Part shown: piece after piece, positions 18,432 to 27,865 of the stretch
How positions within the stretch are numbered: the first letter of the stretch is position 1
How the letters are laid out: every line of letters begins with the position of its first letter
From: Lachnospiraceae bacterium UBA3850
GTDB taxonomy: Bacteria > Bacillota > Clostridia > Lachnospirales > Lachnospiraceae
Length of the DNA: 64,000 bases
Assembly (NCBI GenBank): GCA_002392655.1
Contig: DGHK01000039.1
Location: forward strand, 1-64,000
Reading direction: 5' to 3'
Position numbers and translations under genes: made by a program
The notes under the pieces: generated by a model
What the model saw: the letters and a program-made list of their open reading frames with translations, nothing else
The model's database searches: none
What the model was told of the DNA's origin: nothing

Positions 18432-19622
18432 ATGGAAGTTAAAGAAAGAATAGTTGATCTAAGGCAATATTTCATATATCTGTGGGAGAATGCAATTCTC
18501 ATAATACTTATAGCAGGTATATGTGCCGGAGGTATGTTGGGATTTAGTTACAAGAAGCAGAAGGCTGAGATAGCATCTACAACAGCTGCGGATAAGGCAG
18601 TTATCAATACGATAATAAATCAGAATCATGATGCATTTTATGCAACTACTGCTGACAAGAGAATATACACGGATGCTGTTCCGCCTGCAGATACATACAA
18701 TTCGGCAGCCAAACTCTATATCGATTTTAACTTTGACAGCATCGAGGGTGGAGAAAGCCTGGATATATCCAAAGTGCTTTACGGTTATCAGCAGGATGCT
18801 TTAATGCTTATAGTAAGCGATGAAGCTCTTCAGAATGTTATAGATAAGCTGGATCTTCACAGCTACGATGATATGAAGGAAATTACTCCGAATGACCTGA
18901 AGTGGATGGTAAACAAAAATATGCTTGGTGCCAATATGATGCAGGTGGTTGTATCTGATGTTGATCCGGACAGAGCAAAGCTTATAAATGAGGCTGTTCT
19001 GGAAGAGTTCACCAACAGAATTGGTAGTTTTGCATCGATTGACAAAGTAGATATAATCGATCATCCTTCAACACCTCAGGGCGGAATGCAGCCTACAGAA
19101 ACTCCGGCAACTATCAGTAAGAAGAAGCTTCTGAAGTATGCGATAGTAGGTGGAGCCGGAGGATTTATCCTGATAGCCGGAATCTTTTTACTTATTTTTA
19201 TATTTAATGATTCAGTAAGAAACTCTCTGGATGTTGCATATGTAGACATGAAGATGTTCGGAACAGTTTCAAAATCACATAGTAAACGTGAAGAGTGCTG
19301 CAAGAGACTTGCATTTAATATCTCACTATTAAAGGATAAAAAGAAGATTGCAATTATTCCAGTGGATAAAAAATCTGAGGATGATGAGCTGGTTAGTATG
19401 ATAAAAGAAGAACTGGCTAAGGTTAATAAGGACATAAAAGTCGAGACATCTAAGAATATAATAGATAGTGCAGATGCAACTATGGAAGCTGTAAACAGTG
19501 ATGCTTTTATAGTTCTGGCCAAATACGGAAAAACGAGAATAAAGGATATGATTTTCGCCAAGAGTGAGTTAGACAAGACAGAAAAAGAGAATCTTGGTGT
19601 TATCCTTGAATCAGTAAGATAG
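18432..19622 (+). CDS. Wzz-like polysaccharide chain-length/co-polymerase protein
   Basis: Membrane protein with the two-helix hairpin arrangement of Wzz/CapA-type co-polymerases. The N-terminal helix is near residues 20-38 and is followed by a large extracytoplasmic domain. A Pro-rich PSTPQGGMQPTETP segment precedes the second helix (about 233-258). A cytoplasmic tail of about 135 residues resembles a tyrosine-kinase partner domain but has no Walker motif. No BY-kinase gene lies next to it. The start chosen is the ATG at 18432 with GAGAGG 7 bp upstream; the ATG at 18411 has no binding site. It marks the transition to the Wzx/Wzy-type module. Confidence 0.8.
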   Translation: MEVKERIVDLRQYFIYLWENAILIILIAGICAGGMLGFSYKKQKAEIASTTAADKAVINTIINQNHDAFYATTADKRIYTDAVPPADTYNSAAKLYIDFNFDSIEGGESLDISKVLYGYQQDALMLIVSDEALQNVIDKLDLHSYDDMKEITPNDLKWMVNKNMLGANMMQVVVSDVDPDRAKLINEAVLEEFTNRIGSFASIDKVDIIDHPSTPQGGMQPTETPATISKKKLLKYAIVGGAGGFILIAGIFLLIFIFNDSVRNSLDVAYVDMKMFGTVSKSHSKREECCKRLAFNISLLKDKKKIAIIPVDKKSEDDELVSMIKEELAKVNKDIKVETSKNIIDSADATMEAVNSDAFIVLAKYGKTRIKDMIFAKSELDKTEKENLGVILESVR

Positions 19623-19680
19623 ATCAAAGATTAATATCTTTTACTATAAAAAAAATATCAGACGGAAAGGAGTGCTGTAT

Positions 19681-22611
19681 ATGAAGAGAAAAATATGGTC
19701 ATTTATTCTTTCTTTCGTTATGGCTATAGGCCTTATGTTTAGTGGTATTCCAGGTACGCTTATAGCCCATGCGGAGGAAGCGGAAGGTAGTATAGATGGG
19801 GAAGAATCACAGGAAATCGTTAATGATGAGGCAAGTCCCGGAGATGCAGATCTGATCGGCTCATCGGTTGACGCAAATAATGAGTATGTAGTTGATAATG
19901 TTGATAATACAGGTCAGAAAGATGCTAGTAGAGGAATAAATGCAGTACTTTCCAGAGCTGCAGCAGCTGCTACACCTTCAAATCCATCAGTTGTATATGT
20001 TCCGGCAGGTACATATCTGCTTGAAAACGGTTCATCACTTATGATTGGTGAGAATACTATTCTTCATCTTGATGATAATGCAACAATTAAAAGAGGAAGT
20101 AATGAAGAGGGCGACAGCACAATGCTGTGGTTTGATGGTTCAGGAGCCGGTGGATATGACAGCTTCAAAAATGTCGAGATATACGGTGGTGTTTGGGACT
20201 GCGGACAGAGTGCAAGCAGGGAGAGATATAGTGATGGTACAGGAATAAATATGACTGTATTCTACTTTGCTCATGCTCAGAATATCAATATTCATAATAC
20301 AACAATCAAGAATGTAAGAGGCGATCATGCATTTGTTATTGATGGATGTAAGGATGTAACAGTTCAGAATTCAACGTTTCAGGATTTCTATGTGCCTGTA
20401 GATATAGATGATGTTCTGAATATGGAAGCTGTTCATTTTGATTTTGCAAGCAGTATAACTTCAGAATCCAAGCCTTATGACGACACACCAAGTAAAAACA
20501 TAAAAGTAGCCGGCTGTACATTTAAAAATGTTATCGGCGGAGTCGGAACACATCACGCAGACAAGGGAATAACAACAAAGAACAGTGGTATAACTATTGT
20601 AAATAACTATTTTGAAAACATAAAGGGAAATGCTATAACAGCATCTCTTACAGATGGAGGAACAATTTCAGGAAACGTATTAAATAGTTCAAGTGGAGAC
20701 TTCATCCAGTGTGCTTCTTCAAATAATTTAACCATAGAGAATAACAACGCAGACAAAGCAAGATATGGAATTTATCTGGGATATGGTAATTACGGATCAA
20801 GCGGAAATATTGTAAAGGGAAACACAATCAGCAATACTGTATATCGTGGTATTCTTGTTCAGGTTGAACCGGGACTTACTGCAAATAATCCTTCAGTTAC
20901 TGTTCAGAACAATAAGGTAATCAATACAAAGAACTACGGTATATATGTTGACGGATATAAAGCAACAATTGCCGGAAATACAGTAGATACAGTATCCTTC
21001 AATTCATCTGAATCAGGTGCAACTGCAGATGATGTTTCAGGTATCAGAATCGGAGCTACAAAGACAGGTTCTGTTATTCAGGGAAATAGCATAAAAACTG
21101 CCAAGAGAGGAATCGGTGTCTATAACGCAGAGAACGTAACAATAAAGGACAACACTATTTCAAATATCGACAAATATTCAATAAGAATTATAGGTTCAGG
21201 TTACGTAATCGAGGGAAACACAATAGACGGAAGTGAGAATCCGATCGCTCTTGATTTTGCTAAATCATCCAAGAAGGAAGATACTATAAATAATAACAAG
21301 ATAACAAATGCTAAGGATCAGGCTATTACTGCAGTAGTTTATAATGCAGATGCAGATGCAGCATCAGCTAATACACTTACTATCAGCAATAACTCAATTG
21401 ATAAAGCATATAATTACGGAATCTTCACAAAGGATTATGATAATGTCATTATTGCAGGTAACACTGTAAAGAATATCAGTCATAAGAGTGGCGGCTCAGT
21501 TATTCCTGAGGAGGTTGCCGGAATCAAAGCATACTGTGCAGATAAAAAGGTTAATATAGAAGGAAACTATGTTGCAAATGCACCTATAGGAATCTGGATA
21601 TCCAGCTGTACAAATGCGGGAATAACCAAAAATGCTACTAAGTTTACAAGCGTTAATGGTATAAAGGTAGGAACAAATTCTACCACAGTAAATATAAATG
21701 GAAACTCAGTAACAAACAGTTCGAAAAATTCCGGTTCAGGTAATGACAGATTCGGTATCTATGCAACTAATTTCTATGGAATGTCAGTTACAAATAATCT
21801 CGCTTATACTCAGGGATTGTTTGATATAGATGCATGGGATCCGACAGGCGAGACAGTTACAGTTCTGAAGGATAATTTCGTAAACGGAAATGAATCTGAC
21901 AGAGTTTACGGAAATTCTTCAAACCTGACACTCAGCGGAAACAAGAAAGCTGCAGTTATAAGCTTTAATGGTTCAGCTGTAACTGTAAATAATGGAGAGG
22001 CTACACTTCTCACTGTTTCTGGAGAGTCAAAGGATTCACTTGTAAGCTGGTCATCTTCTGATACATCTGTAGCAAGAGTTGATCAGAATGGTGTTGTATG
22101 GCCATCAAAAGAAGGAACAACAACTGTTACTGCAGTAAAGGGTGGAAATACTATAAAAGCCACAGTAACTGTAGGTCCTAAGAAGGACAGTGGCGGTGGA
22201 AGTGGCGGTGGTGATACACCGAAGACAAATTACAGCAAAGAGTGGGTGAACGGAAAATGGTATAACGCCGACGGAACCCAGACATATAAGGGAATACTCC
22301 AGTGGAAGGTCAATGGCACCGGATGGTGGGTTGAAGATACTTCAGGCTGGTATCCGATAAGTCAGTGGCAGAAAATTGACGGAAAGTGGTATTACTTCAC
22401 AGAAACCGGATATATGGATTATTCAGAGTATCGTGACGGCTGCTGGCTGAATGCAGACGGAAGCTGGGATGAAAGATACTATGGCGGACATTGGTGCTGC
22501 AACAGCGTAGGCTGGTGGTATGAGGATGCAGCAGGTTGGTATCCAAACAATCAGTGGTTATGGATTGACGGAGTTAATTATTGGTTTGGTGCAAGCGGAT
22601 ATTGGGAATAA
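19681..22611 (+). CDS. Secreted parallel beta-helix protein with Ig-like and cell-wall-binding repeats
   Basis: A signal peptide (about 1-31, cleavage after AHA) precedes an acidic stretch. A right-handed parallel beta-helix follows from about residue 70 to 720, with many N-rich turns such as GNxI and NNxI and pectate-lyase-3-like spacing. A Big_2-like Ig domain lies at about 735-815. After a GGGSGGG linker, about 130 residues of Trp/Tyr/Gly cell-wall-binding repeats end the protein. Beta-helix proteins often cut or epimerise polysaccharides. Placed inside the glycan operon it may remodel or bind the product (inference). The ATG at 19681 follows AAAGGAG; the GTG at 19672 is rejected. Confidence 0.85.
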   Translation: MKRKIWSFILSFVMAIGLMFSGIPGTLIAHAEEAEGSIDGEESQEIVNDEASPGDADLIGSSVDANNEYVVDNVDNTGQKDASRGINAVLSRAAAAATPSNPSVVYVPAGTYLLENGSSLMIGENTILHLDDNATIKRGSNEEGDSTMLWFDGSGAGGYDSFKNVEIYGGVWDCGQSASRERYSDGTGINMTVFYFAHAQNINIHNTTIKNVRGDHAFVIDGCKDVTVQNSTFQDFYVPVDIDDVLNMEAVHFDFASSITSESKPYDDTPSKNIKVAGCTFKNVIGGVGTHHADKGITTKNSGITIVNNYFENIKGNAITASLTDGGTISGNVLNSSSGDFIQCASSNNLTIENNNADKARYGIYLGYGNYGSSGNIVKGNTISNTVYRGILVQVEPGLTANNPSVTVQNNKVINTKNYGIYVDGYKATIAGNTVDTVSFNSSESGATADDVSGIRIGATKTGSVIQGNSIKTAKRGIGVYNAENVTIKDNTISNIDKYSIRIIGSGYVIEGNTIDGSENPIALDFAKSSKKEDTINNNKITNAKDQAITAVVYNADADAASANTLTISNNSIDKAYNYGIFTKDYDNVIIAGNTVKNISHKSGGSVIPEEVAGIKAYCADKKVNIEGNYVANAPIGIWISSCTNAGITKNATKFTSVNGIKVGTNSTTVNINGNSVTNSSKNSGSGNDRFGIYATNFYGMSVTNNLAYTQGLFDIDAWDPTGETVTVLKDNFVNGNESDRVYGNSSNLTLSGNKKAAVISFNGSAVTVNNGEATLLTVSGESKDSLVSWSSSDTSVARVDQNGVVWPSKEGTTTVTAVKGGNTIKATVTVGPKKDSGGGSGGGDTPKTNYSKEWVNGKWYNADGTQTYKGILQWKVNGTGWWVEDTSGWYPISQWQKIDGKWYYFTETGYMDYSEYRDGCWLNADGSWDERYYGGHWCCNSVGWWYEDAAGWYPNNQWLWIDGVNYWFGASGYWE

Positions 22612-22614
22612 ACT

Positions 22615-23475
22615 ATGGATAATAATAACGAGTTAAAAAAAAGTATTGATGAATCGAAGTTACTTTCATTAGAGGAAATGCAGAAGGAATATTATAAACT
22701 CCTTGTTGAGTTTGATAAGATCTGCAAAAAATATAAAGTACGTTATGAAATAGGTGGCGGCTCCTTGCTGGGAGCCGTCAGGCATAAAGGCTTTATTCCT
22801 TGGGATGATGATATAGATGTTATGATGCCGAGACCGGATTATGAGAGATTTCTTTATTCTTTTTATAAGGGAAGAGTAACACTTCCTGAGAGAAGAGATA
22901 TTCTTTCGATTAAGAACGGTACATTTATTCGGCATTATGCCAGATATATAAGCTACGATATCGGAAGGCTGTCTGAGTATTCAGGTGATGATGACTGTCC
23001 TTATATCGGTATAGATATTTTCCCTGTAGATGGAATATATTCAAACAATTTCCTGTCAAGGATACAGGTGAAAAGGATAACAATTCTCAGAAGAATACTC
23101 CTATTAAGTCTGTCGAAAAAAGGAAAGAGCAGTAAGGGTGCGAAGGTAGCTCTGCTTAAGGATATCATTCGTCCTTTTACCAAGCTTATCGGAAGTAAGC
23201 GTATAGCAAAACATTTAGAGCATGTCTGCAGTGAGGTGGACTTCAGAAAAGCCAAGTATGTTGGTGTACTTACAGGTATGTATGGCAATAAGGAGAAATG
23301 GCTTAAAGCGGATTATCTCCCGTTGGAGGATACCAGGTTTGAGGAAGGATACTTCCCTGGTTATAAGAATTACGATATATATCTGTCAAACATTTACGGT
23401 AATTATATGGAACTGCCTCCTGAGGATAAAAGAATTCCTCACTGTGACCAGGGGTATTGGATTGATAATGATTAA
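22615..23475 (+). CDS. licD: LicD-family phosphotransferase (first copy)
   Basis: The conserved LicD core is present: YEIGGGSLLGAVRHKGFIPW followed by DDDIDVMMPR. LicD enzymes move phosphocholine, or in other members polyol phosphates, from a CDP-activated donor onto glycans. Length 286 is normal. It starts 3 bp after the beta-helix gene's stop and is followed by a GT and a second LicD. No recognisable choline kinase or choline transporter (licA/licB) is in the window, so the transferred group may not be choline. Confidence 0.9.
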   Translation: MDNNNELKKSIDESKLLSLEEMQKEYYKLLVEFDKICKKYKVRYEIGGGSLLGAVRHKGFIPWDDDIDVMMPRPDYERFLYSFYKGRVTLPERRDILSIKNGTFIRHYARYISYDIGRLSEYSGDDDCPYIGIDIFPVDGIYSNNFLSRIQVKRITILRRILLLSLSKKGKSSKGAKVALLKDIIRPFTKLIGSKRIAKHLEHVCSEVDFRKAKYVGVLTGMYGNKEKWLKADYLPLEDTRFEEGYFPGYKNYDIYLSNIYGNYMELPPEDKRIPHCDQGYWIDND

Positions 23476-23491
23476 TATTAGGGAGATATAG

Positions 23492-24577
23492 ATGGATTAT
23501 TTTGTGACAGAATACCAAACATTTGAAAATACAGAGCGTACAGCCGGAATAAAGGCTAGAGACGATCTGAAGTATATCTTTTTGGATTGTGGAATAAATG
23601 AGATAGCTATTCCCGGTAATACTGAAAACAGGGAAGAGATGAATGCATTCCGGAAACTCAGACAGCATTTTGTAATTGCGAAGAAGTGGCGTGAAAGTCT
23701 GAAGAATTTAAGGGCCGGGGATAAGATCATAATTCAATTCCCGAACATCGAGCATTCAATAATGCTAAACAAGGTTTTTAAAAAGCTTGATAAAAAGGGT
23801 GTTGAGATCATTTTAATCATCCATGATATTGATCTTCTTAGAAGTGCAAAAAAGAGAAAAAAACTTACTGCAAAGTTCAGGATGAAGCTTGAGGAGATAA
23901 ACTCCATAAAAACAGCATCAGTCATCATAGCTCATAATAAGAGAATGGCGAAATACTTCGAAAGAATAGTTCCAGAGAAGACCAAGGTTGTAAGCCTGGA
24001 TATTTTTGATTATCTGATCAAGGACTATGATGAAAGTAAGTTTAAGACTGATAAGGGTAGTGAAAATGCGGCTATAATAGCTGGAAATCTACGTCCGCAC
24101 AAGGCTGCTTATGTTTATAATATGCCTGATAATCTCAGAGTCAATTTGTATGGAGTGGACTATGAAGGTGAAGTAACAGATAAGCTTGTATATCATGGAT
24201 CATTTGATCCGGATGAACTGCCTTATGTGATGAACGGAAGCTTCGGACTTGTATGGGACGGCGAGAGCTGTGATACCTGTACAGGCACGTATGGAGAATA
24301 CCTGAAGATTAATAATCCTCACAAGACTTCGCTGTATTTGGCTTCTAATATTCCTGTGGCTATATGGGAGAAGGCAGCACTTGCCGGATTTGTTAAAAAG
24401 AATAATTGTGGAATAGTAATAGAATCTTTAGATGAGTTAGCAAAGACGCTTGATTCTCTTGATCCGAAGGAATATGAAAAACTTAAAAAGGGAGCTGAGG
24501 CAGTAGGTCAGAAGCTCAGAAGCGGATACTTTACAAAAAAGGCATTAAAGAAGTGTGGGATTGGAGACGTTGATTGA
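23492..24577 (+). CDS. Galactofuranosyltransferase-like glycosyltransferase (copy 1)
   Basis: The 361-residue GT-B-type protein resembles the Gtf3/beta-1,6-galactofuranosyltransferase group. Visible blocks are IIQFPNIEHS, IHDIDLLR, IAHNKRM, a glycine-rich SFGLVWDGES and NPHKTSLYLAS, the last probably nucleotide-sugar binding. It has a clear paralog at 50517-51596 sharing these blocks almost word for word. UDP-galactopyranose mutase (41943) in the same cluster would provide UDP-galactofuranose. It sits between two licD genes, so its product may be the LicD acceptor (inference). Confidence 0.78.
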   Translation: MDYFVTEYQTFENTERTAGIKARDDLKYIFLDCGINEIAIPGNTENREEMNAFRKLRQHFVIAKKWRESLKNLRAGDKIIIQFPNIEHSIMLNKVFKKLDKKGVEIILIIHDIDLLRSAKKRKKLTAKFRMKLEEINSIKTASVIIAHNKRMAKYFERIVPEKTKVVSLDIFDYLIKDYDESKFKTDKGSENAAIIAGNLRPHKAAYVYNMPDNLRVNLYGVDYEGEVTDKLVYHGSFDPDELPYVMNGSFGLVWDGESCDTCTGTYGEYLKINNPHKTSLYLASNIPVAIWEKAALAGFVKKNNCGIVIESLDELAKTLDSLDPKEYEKLKKGAEAVGQKLRSGYFTKKALKKCGIGDVD

Positions 24578-24578
24578 T

Positions 24579-25409
24579 ATGAAGAATGATTCAATTAGAC
24601 AATTGCAGCTGGAGGAATTATCGATTCTTGAACGATTTATTGCAATTTGTGAAGAGCATGGATTTAGATATTATATGCTTGGTGGAACACTTCTCGGAGC
24701 AATCAGACATAAGGGCTTTATTCCCTGGGATGACGATGTAGATGTCTGCATGCCGAGAGAGGATTATGAGAAGTTTATCCGTCTCTCCGGAAAAGAGATA
24801 GGGAGAGGCTTCAGCCTTCAGCTTTTCCAGAAAAAGAAGAATACATCAAAATATCCGTGGGCCAGAATGATCACAAAAAATATGAAGATAATAAATCATA
24901 TGGCCAATATTCCCAGAGAGGAATATGTATGGATAGATGTCATACCGCTTGATGGCTGGCCAGATTCAAAATTCAAGATATTCACACACAAGATGCATCT
25001 GCTTTTCTGGTGGAATTTAAATCAGATCATTCAGTATGATGAGCTTGTTGACCAGAGAAGAAAAAGAAGCTGGAAGGGAAAGCTTGCAATTAAGGTTGCA
25101 TCGTGGTTCAAGTGGATTGGAAAATTCGTTGATCATAAACGCTGTCTCTATAAGCTAAATAAGGTTCTAATGAAATATCCTTATGATTCTGACTCTAAGG
25201 ATGTAATTAATTATCTGGCTGCGTTTGGCTTTGATGAGATATTTGAGAGAGAAAGCTTTAAAGAGGCTAAGGAATATGAATTTGAGGGACGCATGATAAA
25301 GGGGCCTGCTGGATATGATGCAGTATTAAAGCATATTTACGGGGATGACTATATGACGCCGCCTCCTGAGGAAGACAGAGATAAGCATCATGCTGAAATA
25401 GTTGAATAA
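24579..25409 (+). CDS. licD: LicD-family phosphotransferase (second copy)
   Basis: It carries the same LicD core as the 22615 gene (YYMLGGTLLGAIRHKGFIPW, then DDDVDVCMPR) but is clearly divergent elsewhere. Length from the ATG at 24579 is 276 residues. That ATG comes directly after the upstream stop codon; an earlier in-frame GTG at 24555 would overlap the GT gene. GGAG lies 12 bp upstream. Two different LicD proteins in one locus suggest two acceptors or two phospho-substituents. It is followed by the aminotransferase gene. Confidence 0.9.
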   Translation: MKNDSIRQLQLEELSILERFIAICEEHGFRYYMLGGTLLGAIRHKGFIPWDDDVDVCMPREDYEKFIRLSGKEIGRGFSLQLFQKKKNTSKYPWARMITKNMKIINHMANIPREEYVWIDVIPLDGWPDSKFKIFTHKMHLLFWWNLNQIIQYDELVDQRRKRSWKGKLAIKVASWFKWIGKFVDHKRCLYKLNKVLMKYPYDSDSKDVINYLAAFGFDEIFERESFKEAKEYEFEGRMIKGPAGYDAVLKHIYGDDYMTPPPEEDRDKHHAEIVE

Positions 25410-25435
25410 TACTATTAATAAAGAGGAAGATTATT

Positions 25436-26515
25436 ATGATTAATTTTACAGTTGGACCTGTTCAATCTCCGGATTATGTATGTGAAATCGGCGGAGAGCA
25501 GGTTCCGTATTTTCGAACAGATGAATTCTCACAGATAGTTTTTGAATCAGAACGCATAATGAAGAGCTTTGTAAATGCAACGGATGATTCAAAGGTTGTA
25601 TTTCTTACTGGTTCGGGAACAGCAGCAATGGAGGCTACAGTTATCAATACACTTACACCGGATGACAAGGCTATTGTTGTAAATGGTGGAAGTTTTGGAC
25701 AGAGATTTGTTGACCTGTGTAAATGGCATAGTATCCCATATGATGAACTAAAGCTTGAGGCCGGATATGGTATAACTTCGGATCAGCTTGCTCAGTACTC
25801 CGGAAAAGGATATACCACATTTTTAGTTAATATGCATGAGACATCAACGGGCGTACTTTATGATATGGAGATGATATCAAAGTTCTGTAAAGAGGAAGGA
25901 CTATTTCTTATAGTTGATGGAATAAGTTCGTTTTTAGCTGATTTTGTAGATATGCAAAAATTCGGAATCGGAGTATTTTTGACCGGATCTCAGAAGGCTT
26001 TGGCATGCGCACCGGGAGTATCTGTTGTTGTTCTTTCAACGAAGGCACTGGACAGGGTATCCAAAACAAAGTCCTGTAGTATGTATCTTGATTTCAGTGA
26101 TGCATTAAAGAATGCTGAGAGAGGACAGACTCCGTTTACACCTGCAGTAGGAGTTATAAGACAGATACATAAAAGACTAAAAACAATTGAAGAAGCAGGT
26201 GGTGTTTCAAGCGAAATGAACAGAATGCATGAATTGGCTGTTGACTTCAGAAAAAGGATAGAGGAAAGTGGTCTTCCATTTGAGCTGTTTTCTAAGTCAC
26301 CATCAAATGCCGTAACATCACTTTATTCTCCACAGATATCTGCATATGAGGTATTTTTAAGGTTGAAGGATGAGTATGGTATATGGGTTTGTCCTAATGG
26401 TGGGGCATTTAAGGATATAGTATTTAGAGTAGGGCATATCGGAAGTCTGACTATAGAGGATAATAAACTGTTAGTAAAATCCATGGTTGATTTGATTAAT
26501 AAAATGGAGAAGTAG
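25436..26515 (+). CDS. Class V PLP-dependent aminotransferase
   Basis: Related to alanine-glyoxylate and 2-aminoethylphosphonate aminotransferases. N-terminal FTVGPVQ, SGTAAMEA near residue 60, the PLP-contacting Asp in VDGISS (D161) and the Schiff-base lysine K187 in TGSQKAL are seen. Length 359 is normal. It lies between licD and a nucleotidyltransferase/oxidoreductase fusion, so it probably puts an amino group on a small phosphorylated alcohol or ketone that is then CDP-activated. No PEP mutase or phosphonopyruvate decarboxylase is in the window, so an aminoethylphosphonate role is not supported. Confidence 0.82.
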   Translation: MINFTVGPVQSPDYVCEIGGEQVPYFRTDEFSQIVFESERIMKSFVNATDDSKVVFLTGSGTAAMEATVINTLTPDDKAIVVNGGSFGQRFVDLCKWHSIPYDELKLEAGYGITSDQLAQYSGKGYTTFLVNMHETSTGVLYDMEMISKFCKEEGLFLIVDGISSFLADFVDMQKFGIGVFLTGSQKALACAPGVSVVVLSTKALDRVSKTKSCSMYLDFSDALKNAERGQTPFTPAVGVIRQIHKRLKTIEEAGGVSSEMNRMHELAVDFRKRIEESGLPFELFSKSPSNAVTSLYSPQISAYEVFLRLKDEYGIWVCPNGGAFKDIVFRVGHIGSLTIEDNKLLVKSMVDLINKMEK

Positions 26516-26532
26516 TTTTTTAGGGGGATGGT

Positions 26533-27855
26533 ATGATCAAAGTTATTACATATGGTTCATATGATTTACTTCATTATGGTCATATAAGACTTCTTGAACG
26601 TGCGAAAGCTCTTGGTGATTATCTGATTGTTGGAGTTACGTCGGATGACTACGATAAAACAAGAGGTAAGATTAATCTTCAACAGTCGCTTATGGAACGT
26701 GTTGAGGCTGTAAGAGCAACCGGTATAGCTGACGAAATTATCATAGAAGAGTATGAAGGTCAGAAAATAGACGATATCAGAAAATATGATATTGATATAT
26801 TTACCGTAGGCTCTGATTGGGAAGGCTATTTTGATTATCTGCGAGATTACTGTAAAGTAGTTTATCTGCCTCGAACTGAAGGCGTATCTAGCTCTGAGAT
26901 AAGAGACAAGAAGGCATCTGTCAGACTTGGCCTTGTAGGAGATGCAAAGTTTATTAACAAAGTCTGGAAGGAATCAAAGTCTGTTAACGGCATTCATGTT
27001 GAAGCATTATGTACAAACAATATGGATGTTATGGATGAAAGCGCAAAGGAAGACCTGAAGCTTATAACAGATAATTATGAAGAGTTTTTAAGAAGTATAG
27101 ATGCTGTTTATATTAGATCGCTTCCGAAGTATCATTATGAAAATATAAAGAAGGCTTTGGAAGAGGGCAAGCATGTTCTCTGCGAATCACCAATGACCTT
27201 GAACAGGTCTGAGTGTGAGGAACTGCTGGAGCTTGCCGATAGTAAAAAACTGATTCTGATGGAGGCTATAAAAACTGCTTATGCGACCGCGTATACCAGA
27301 CTTCTCCTTCTGATAAAGGCAGGGAAAATCGGAGATGTCATATCAGTAGATTCAACCTGTACAAGTATCAGAAGCAGGGACAAGGAGGGTGAATGGGACT
27401 GTATACATGAGTGGGGGCCTACGGCACTTCTTCCGATTCTTCAGATATTGGGCGTAAATTATAAGCACAGTGTTATATCCACCCGTTTCAGCGATGGAGG
27501 ACATGACCTCTTTTCTAAGATTGATTTTGTATATGACAGTGGTGTCGGCTCCATCAAAATAGGTGATGGTTATAAATCTGAGGGTGAGCTTATAATATCA
27601 GGTTCCAGAGGATATATATATGTTCCTGCTCCATGGTGGAAAACAGACTATTTTGAAGTTCGTTTTGAGGATCAGGCTGATAACAAGAGATATTTTTATC
27701 AGCTGGATGGAGAAGGAATCAGATATGAGCTCGTTGCATTTGCAAGAGCTATAGAGCGTGGTCATTTTGTACCGGATGTCGACAGAAGTGTGACACTGAA
27801 AATGACTGAGATAATGGAACAGTTTAATAAAAGAGAGAATATGATACTGATCTAA
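26533..27855 (+). CDS. Nucleotidyltransferase-Gfo/Idh/MocA oxidoreductase fusion
   Basis: Residues 1-130 are a TagD/CCT-type cytidylyltransferase: YGSYDLLHYGHIRLLERA carries the HxGH motif, and SSSEIRDKK is the C-terminal STSxIR-like motif. From about 133 the protein continues as a Gfo/Idh/MocA oxidoreductase, with LGLVGDAKF at the nucleotide-binding turn, CESPM in place of the usual EKP motif, and an HEWGP segment near the active site. The glycine motif is degenerate, so dehydrogenase activity is less certain. The fusion suggests oxidation or reduction of an alcohol phosphate coupled to CDP activation, feeding LicD (inference). Confidence 0.82.
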   Translation: MIKVITYGSYDLLHYGHIRLLERAKALGDYLIVGVTSDDYDKTRGKINLQQSLMERVEAVRATGIADEIIIEEYEGQKIDDIRKYDIDIFTVGSDWEGYFDYLRDYCKVVYLPRTEGVSSSEIRDKKASVRLGLVGDAKFINKVWKESKSVNGIHVEALCTNNMDVMDESAKEDLKLITDNYEEFLRSIDAVYIRSLPKYHYENIKKALEEGKHVLCESPMTLNRSECEELLELADSKKLILMEAIKTAYATAYTRLLLLIKAGKIGDVISVDSTCTSIRSRDKEGEWDCIHEWGPTALLPILQILGVNYKHSVISTRFSDGGHDLFSKIDFVYDSGVGSIKIGDGYKSEGELIISGSRGYIYVPAPWWKTDYFEVRFEDQADNKRYFYQLDGEGIRYELVAFARAIERGHFVPDVDRSVTLKMTEIMEQFNKRENMILI

Positions 27856-27865
27856 TGGTGTATTT

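Noticed and set aside
25436..26515. 2-aminoethylphosphonate pathway based on the class V aminotransferase
   Set aside because: No PEP mutase or phosphonopyruvate decarboxylase is in the window, and several other class V functions fit as well.
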